DNA of 8,698 bases, taken from an uncultured Polyangiaceae bacterium (GTDB lineage: Bacteria; Myxococcota_A; Polyangia; Polyangiales; Polyangiaceae). Both the position numbers and the translations under genes were made by a program. The notes under the pieces were generated by a model that made no database searches, was not told the DNA's origin, and saw only the letters and a list, made by a program, of their open reading frames with translations. Below are positions 6,304 through 8,698 of the stretch, one piece after another. The first letter of the stretch is position 1; each line of letters begins with the position of its first letter. The DNA is taken from NCBI GenBank assembly GCA_938004815.1, contig CALKVR010000742.1, positions 1 to 8,698 of the forward strand. Reading direction: 5' to 3'.

Positions 6304-8698
6304 GCCCGCACCGGGGAAGGCCGGCATCCTGGCGCGCATCATCGGCCTAGCCGGTGCGAATCGCGTGCTCGTGCTGCTCGTGTCGATCGCATTGGCGGTC
6401 GCGGGCGTATTCGCCGCGCGCAGCACACCGCTCGACGCGCTGCCCGATCTGTCCGACACGCAAGTCGTCATCGCGACCGAGTGGATGGGCCGCAACCCGA
6501 CCTTGATCGAGGACCAGGTCACGTACCCCATCGCCTCGGCCTTCCTGGGCGCGCCGCGCGTGAAGACGGTGCGCGGCTTCACCATGTTCGGCATGAGCTT
6601 CGTCTACGTCGTCTTCGAGGACGGGACGGACCTGTATTGGGCGCGGTCGCGCGCGCTCGAATACCTGTCGAAGGTACAGGCGCGCCTTCCACCCGGGGTC
6701 GTGCCCCAGCTCGGGCCGGACGCGACGAGCGTCGGCTGGGTGTACCAATATGCCCTCGTGGACGAGACGGGCCGGCGCACGCCGGCGGACCTACGCGCCC
6801 TGCAGGACTGGCAGCTCCGTTACTCGCTGCAGAGCGTCGAGGGCGTCGCCGAGGTCGCGAGCGTGGGCGGCTTCGAGAAAGAGTACCAGATCGAGGTCGA
6901 CCCGGTGCGCCTTCGTGGGTTCGGCCTGAGCGTTGGTGAGGTCGCGACGGCGGTGCGGAGCGCCAACGACGAGGTCGGCGGTCGCGTGGTCGAGCTCGCG
7001 CAGCACGAGTACGCGATCCGCGGACGCGGTTATGTGAAGAGCAAAGAGGATCTGGAGGAGGCGGTGGTAGCCGTGCGGCCCGGGGGCACGCCGATCCTGG
7101 TGAAGGACGTCGCCACCGTGGTCGTCGGCGGCGGCATCCGGCGCGGCGTCGCCGATCTCGACGGCAAGGGTGGCGTCGTCGGAGCGATCGTGGTCATGCG
7201 CTCGGGCGAGAACGCGCTCGATGTCTGCAACCGGGTCAAGGAGCGCATCGCGGAGATCGCGCCTTCGCTGCCGGAGGGCGTTCGCATCGTGCCCGTCTAC
7301 GATCGCAGCGGCCTCATCACGCACTCGGTCGAGACGCTGGGCACGAACCTGCTCCAGATCGTCGCGGTCGTCCTCGTCGTCATCGCACTCTTCCTCTTCC
7401 ACATCCGCTCTTCGCTGGTCGCGATCGTGACGCTGCTCGTGTCGACGGCGGGCTCGTTTCTGATCTTCTGGTCGCTCGATCTCACCATCAACATCATGTC
7501 GCTCGCTGGGGTCATCCTCGCCCTCGGCGACATGGTCGACTCGACCGTCGTTCTGGTGGAGGACGCGCACAAGCAGATCGCGGCTGCCGAGCGAGACGGC
7601 AAAGAGGTCGACCGAACCGAGCTCGTCCTTTCGTCGGCCAAACGTCTTGGCCCCTCCATTTTCGGTGCGCTCCTCGTTCTCACCATCGCGTTCCTCCCGG
7701 TGTTCGCGCTCACCGGAGAGGAGGGGCGGCTCTTCCGTCCGCTTGCCGTCGCCAAGACGGCCTCCATGGGGGTCGCGGCGCTCCTCGCGATCACGCTCGT
7801 GCCGGGGCTCATGGTTTGGCTGCTCCGCGGCAAGATCCGGCCCGAAGAGCGGAACCCCATGAACCGGCTGGCGGTCGGCGCTTACCGGCCGGTCCTGCGC
7901 GCGTGTTTGCGCGCGCGTCACGTGGTGCTCGGCGCGGCGGCGCTCCTCGTCGCGGCGACCGCGTTGCCGTGGAGCCGCCTCGGCTCCGAGTTCATGCCTC
8001 CGCTCTATGAGGAAGATCTGCTCTTCATGCCGATCACCGTGCCGTCCTTGCCCGTATCGGAGGCCGAGCGGCTGCTCAGGTGGCAGGACGCCCGGATCAA
8101 AGAGGTTCCCGAGGTCGAGCAGGTCTTCGGCAAGGCGGGCCGCGCCGAGACCGCCCTCGATCCGGCCCCGCTCTCGATGTTCGAGACCGTCGTGCGGCTC
8201 AAGCCTCGCGATGCCTGGCGAGACGGCGTTACGCTGGAACAGATCGTCTCGGAGCTGGACGAGAAGACGAAGACGCCCGGGGTTCAGGGCGCCTGGACGA
8301 TGCCCATCAAAGCTCGCATCGACATGCTCTCGACCGGCATCCGAACGCCGATCGGGATCAAGGTCTTTGGGCCGAGTCTCGAGGGGATCGTCGAGATCGA
8401 GTCGCAGATGGAAGAGGTCCTGCGCGAGATCCCCGGGACCCGGAGCGTCTACGCCGAGCGGGAGCTCGGCGGCTTCTTCCTTGACATCACGCCCCGGCGG
8501 GACGTCATCGCGCGGTACGGGGTGACCGTGCGCGACGTGCTCGACGCGGTCGAGAGCTCGGTAGGGGGGATCCAGACCACGACGACGGTCGAAGGGCGCG
8601 AGCGCTTCCGGGTCATGGTCCGATATCCGCGCGAGCTCCGCGACGATCCCGAGGCGCTCCGCGCGGTCCTCGTCCCGGTTCGCCTGGCCCCGCCGCCC
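6290..8698 (+). CDS. cusA: CusA-like heavy-metal RND efflux pump, Cu(I)/Ag(I) type (3' end outside window)
   Basis: The ATG at 6290 lies 14 bp inside the adaptor gene and opens a frame with no stop to the window end (803 codons; E. coli CusA has about 1047, so roughly 240 are missing). The protein is a trimeric inner-membrane proton antiporter. Visible parts are TM1 near residues 21-41, DALPDLSD at 49-56, the periplasmic porter domain (GRNPTLIEDQVTYP; DGTDLYWARSRALEYL; GPDATSVGW), TM2-TM6 at about 354-510, TM7 from about 544 and the second porter half. Methionines M580 (LLFMP), M630 (LSMFET) and M679 (IDMLSTG) match CusA M573, M623 and M672 with a constant offset of seven, indicating Cu+/Ag+ transport. 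The TM4 motif reads ALGDMVDSTVVLVEDAHK: D417 and E424 match CusA D405 and E412, and M403 matches M391. D414 replaces the alanine at CusA position 402. The N-terminus has about 12 extra residues relative to CusA. Identity is very strong; specificity is inferred from the methionines. Confidence 0.96.
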   Translation, partial: MEPTEPAPGKAGILARIIGLAGANRVLVLLVSIALAVAGVFAARSTPLDALPDLSDTQVVIATEWMGRNPTLIEDQVTYPIASAFLGAPRVKTVRGFTMFGMSFVYVVFEDGTDLYWARSRALEYLSKVQARLPPGVVPQLGPDATSVGWVYQYALVDETGRRTPADLRALQDWQLRYSLQSVEGVAEVASVGGFEKEYQIEVDPVRLRGFGLSVGEVATAVRSANDEVGGRVVELAQHEYAIRGRGYVKSKEDLEEAVVAVRPGGTPILVKDVATVVVGGGIRRGVADLDGKGGVVGAIVVMRSGENALDVCNRVKERIAEIAPSLPEGVRIVPVYDRSGLITHSVETLGTNLLQIVAVVLVVIALFLFHIRSSLVAIVTLLVSTAGSFLIFWSLDLTINIMSLAGVILALGDMVDSTVVLVEDAHKQIAAAERDGKEVDRTELVLSSAKRLGPSIFGALLVLTIAFLPVFALTGEEGRLFRPLAVAKTASMGVAALLAITLVPGLMVWLLRGKIRPEERNPMNRLAVGAYRPVLRACLRARHVVLGAAALLVAATALPWSRLGSEFMPPLYEEDLLFMPITVPSLPVSEAERLLRWQDARIKEVPEVEQVFGKAGRAETALDPAPLSMFETVVRLKPRDAWRDGVTLEQIVSELDEKTKTPGVQGAWTMPIKARIDMLSTGIRTPIGIKVFGPSLEGIVEIESQMEEVLREIPGTRSVYAERELGGFFLDITPRRDVIARYGVTVRDVLDAVESSVGGIQTTTTVEGRERFRVMVRYPRELRDDPEALRAVLVPVRLAPPP

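Noticed and set aside
4948..6594. Very long minus-strand open frame (548 codons) opposite cusB
   Set aside because: It is an Arg/His/Asp-rich antisense shadow produced by strong G/C third positions of the CusB and CusA genes, with no domain or signal.
6791..7921. Minus-strand open frame of 376 codons opposite cusA
   Set aside because: It has a highly charged low-complexity translation (runs of D, E, R, H) and lies wholly within the well-conserved CusA coding region.
1..8698. CRISPR arrays, tRNA/rRNA genes, insertion-sequence transposases
   Set aside because: No regularly spaced repeats, no cloverleaf-like or rRNA-like segments and no transposase motifs were recognised by eye on either strand.

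Overview
This 8.7 kb window is very GC-rich, with G/C strongly favoured at third codon positions. The genes are packed on the + strand with overlapping stops and starts. The gene repertoire (a CorE-like ECF sigma factor with a cysteine-rich tail, a Uma2-family nuclease gene, heavy-metal RND efflux genes and a large-genome style of accessory debris) suggests a member of the Myxococcota or a related high-GC deltaproteobacterial lineage. That placement is inference; no rRNA or marker gene is present.

Layout. Positions 1-933 hold the 3' part of a TolC-family outer-membrane factor whose start lies outside the window. It overlaps by 11 bp an ECF-type sigma factor gene (923-1486) with a CxC pair in the linker between its two sigma domains and a CxxCxxxxCxxCxC tail. 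This is the architecture of metal-sensing CorE-like (ECF44-type) sigma factors. Positions 1487-3092 form an accessory strip. It contains a Uma2-family gene broken by a one-base frameshift in a G5C4 run, about 315 bp with no convincing gene, a C-terminal fragment of an extracellular Ig-like/PKD-like domain ending in a 10-bp hairpin, and a perfect GGGGTC-A-GACCCC palindrome.

From about 3093 to the end of the window runs one tightly coupled four-gene set: an uncharacterised Cys/His/Met-containing lipoprotein, a TolC-family outer-membrane factor, a CusB-like periplasmic adaptor with histidine-rich ends, and a CusA-like RND pump cut off after codon 803. The junctions overlap by 4, 4 and 14 bp. The pump keeps the three CusA copper-binding methionines (M580, M630, M679 here), so the set is best read as a Cu(I)/Ag(I) tripartite efflux system.

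How the parts fit. CusA would bind Cu+/Ag+ from the periplasm or inner membrane and use the proton gradient to push it through the CusB ring into the TolC-like duct and out of the cell. The lipoprotein sits where accessory metal-binding proteins are often encoded and is a candidate metallochaperone or complex partner. The sigma factor is a plausible metal-responsive regulator of this and the upstream efflux gene, but no target promoter can be proven from the sequence alone. The most interesting leads are the lipoprotein, the cysteine-bearing sigma factor next to two efflux systems, and an extra aspartate in the CusA transmembrane motif.
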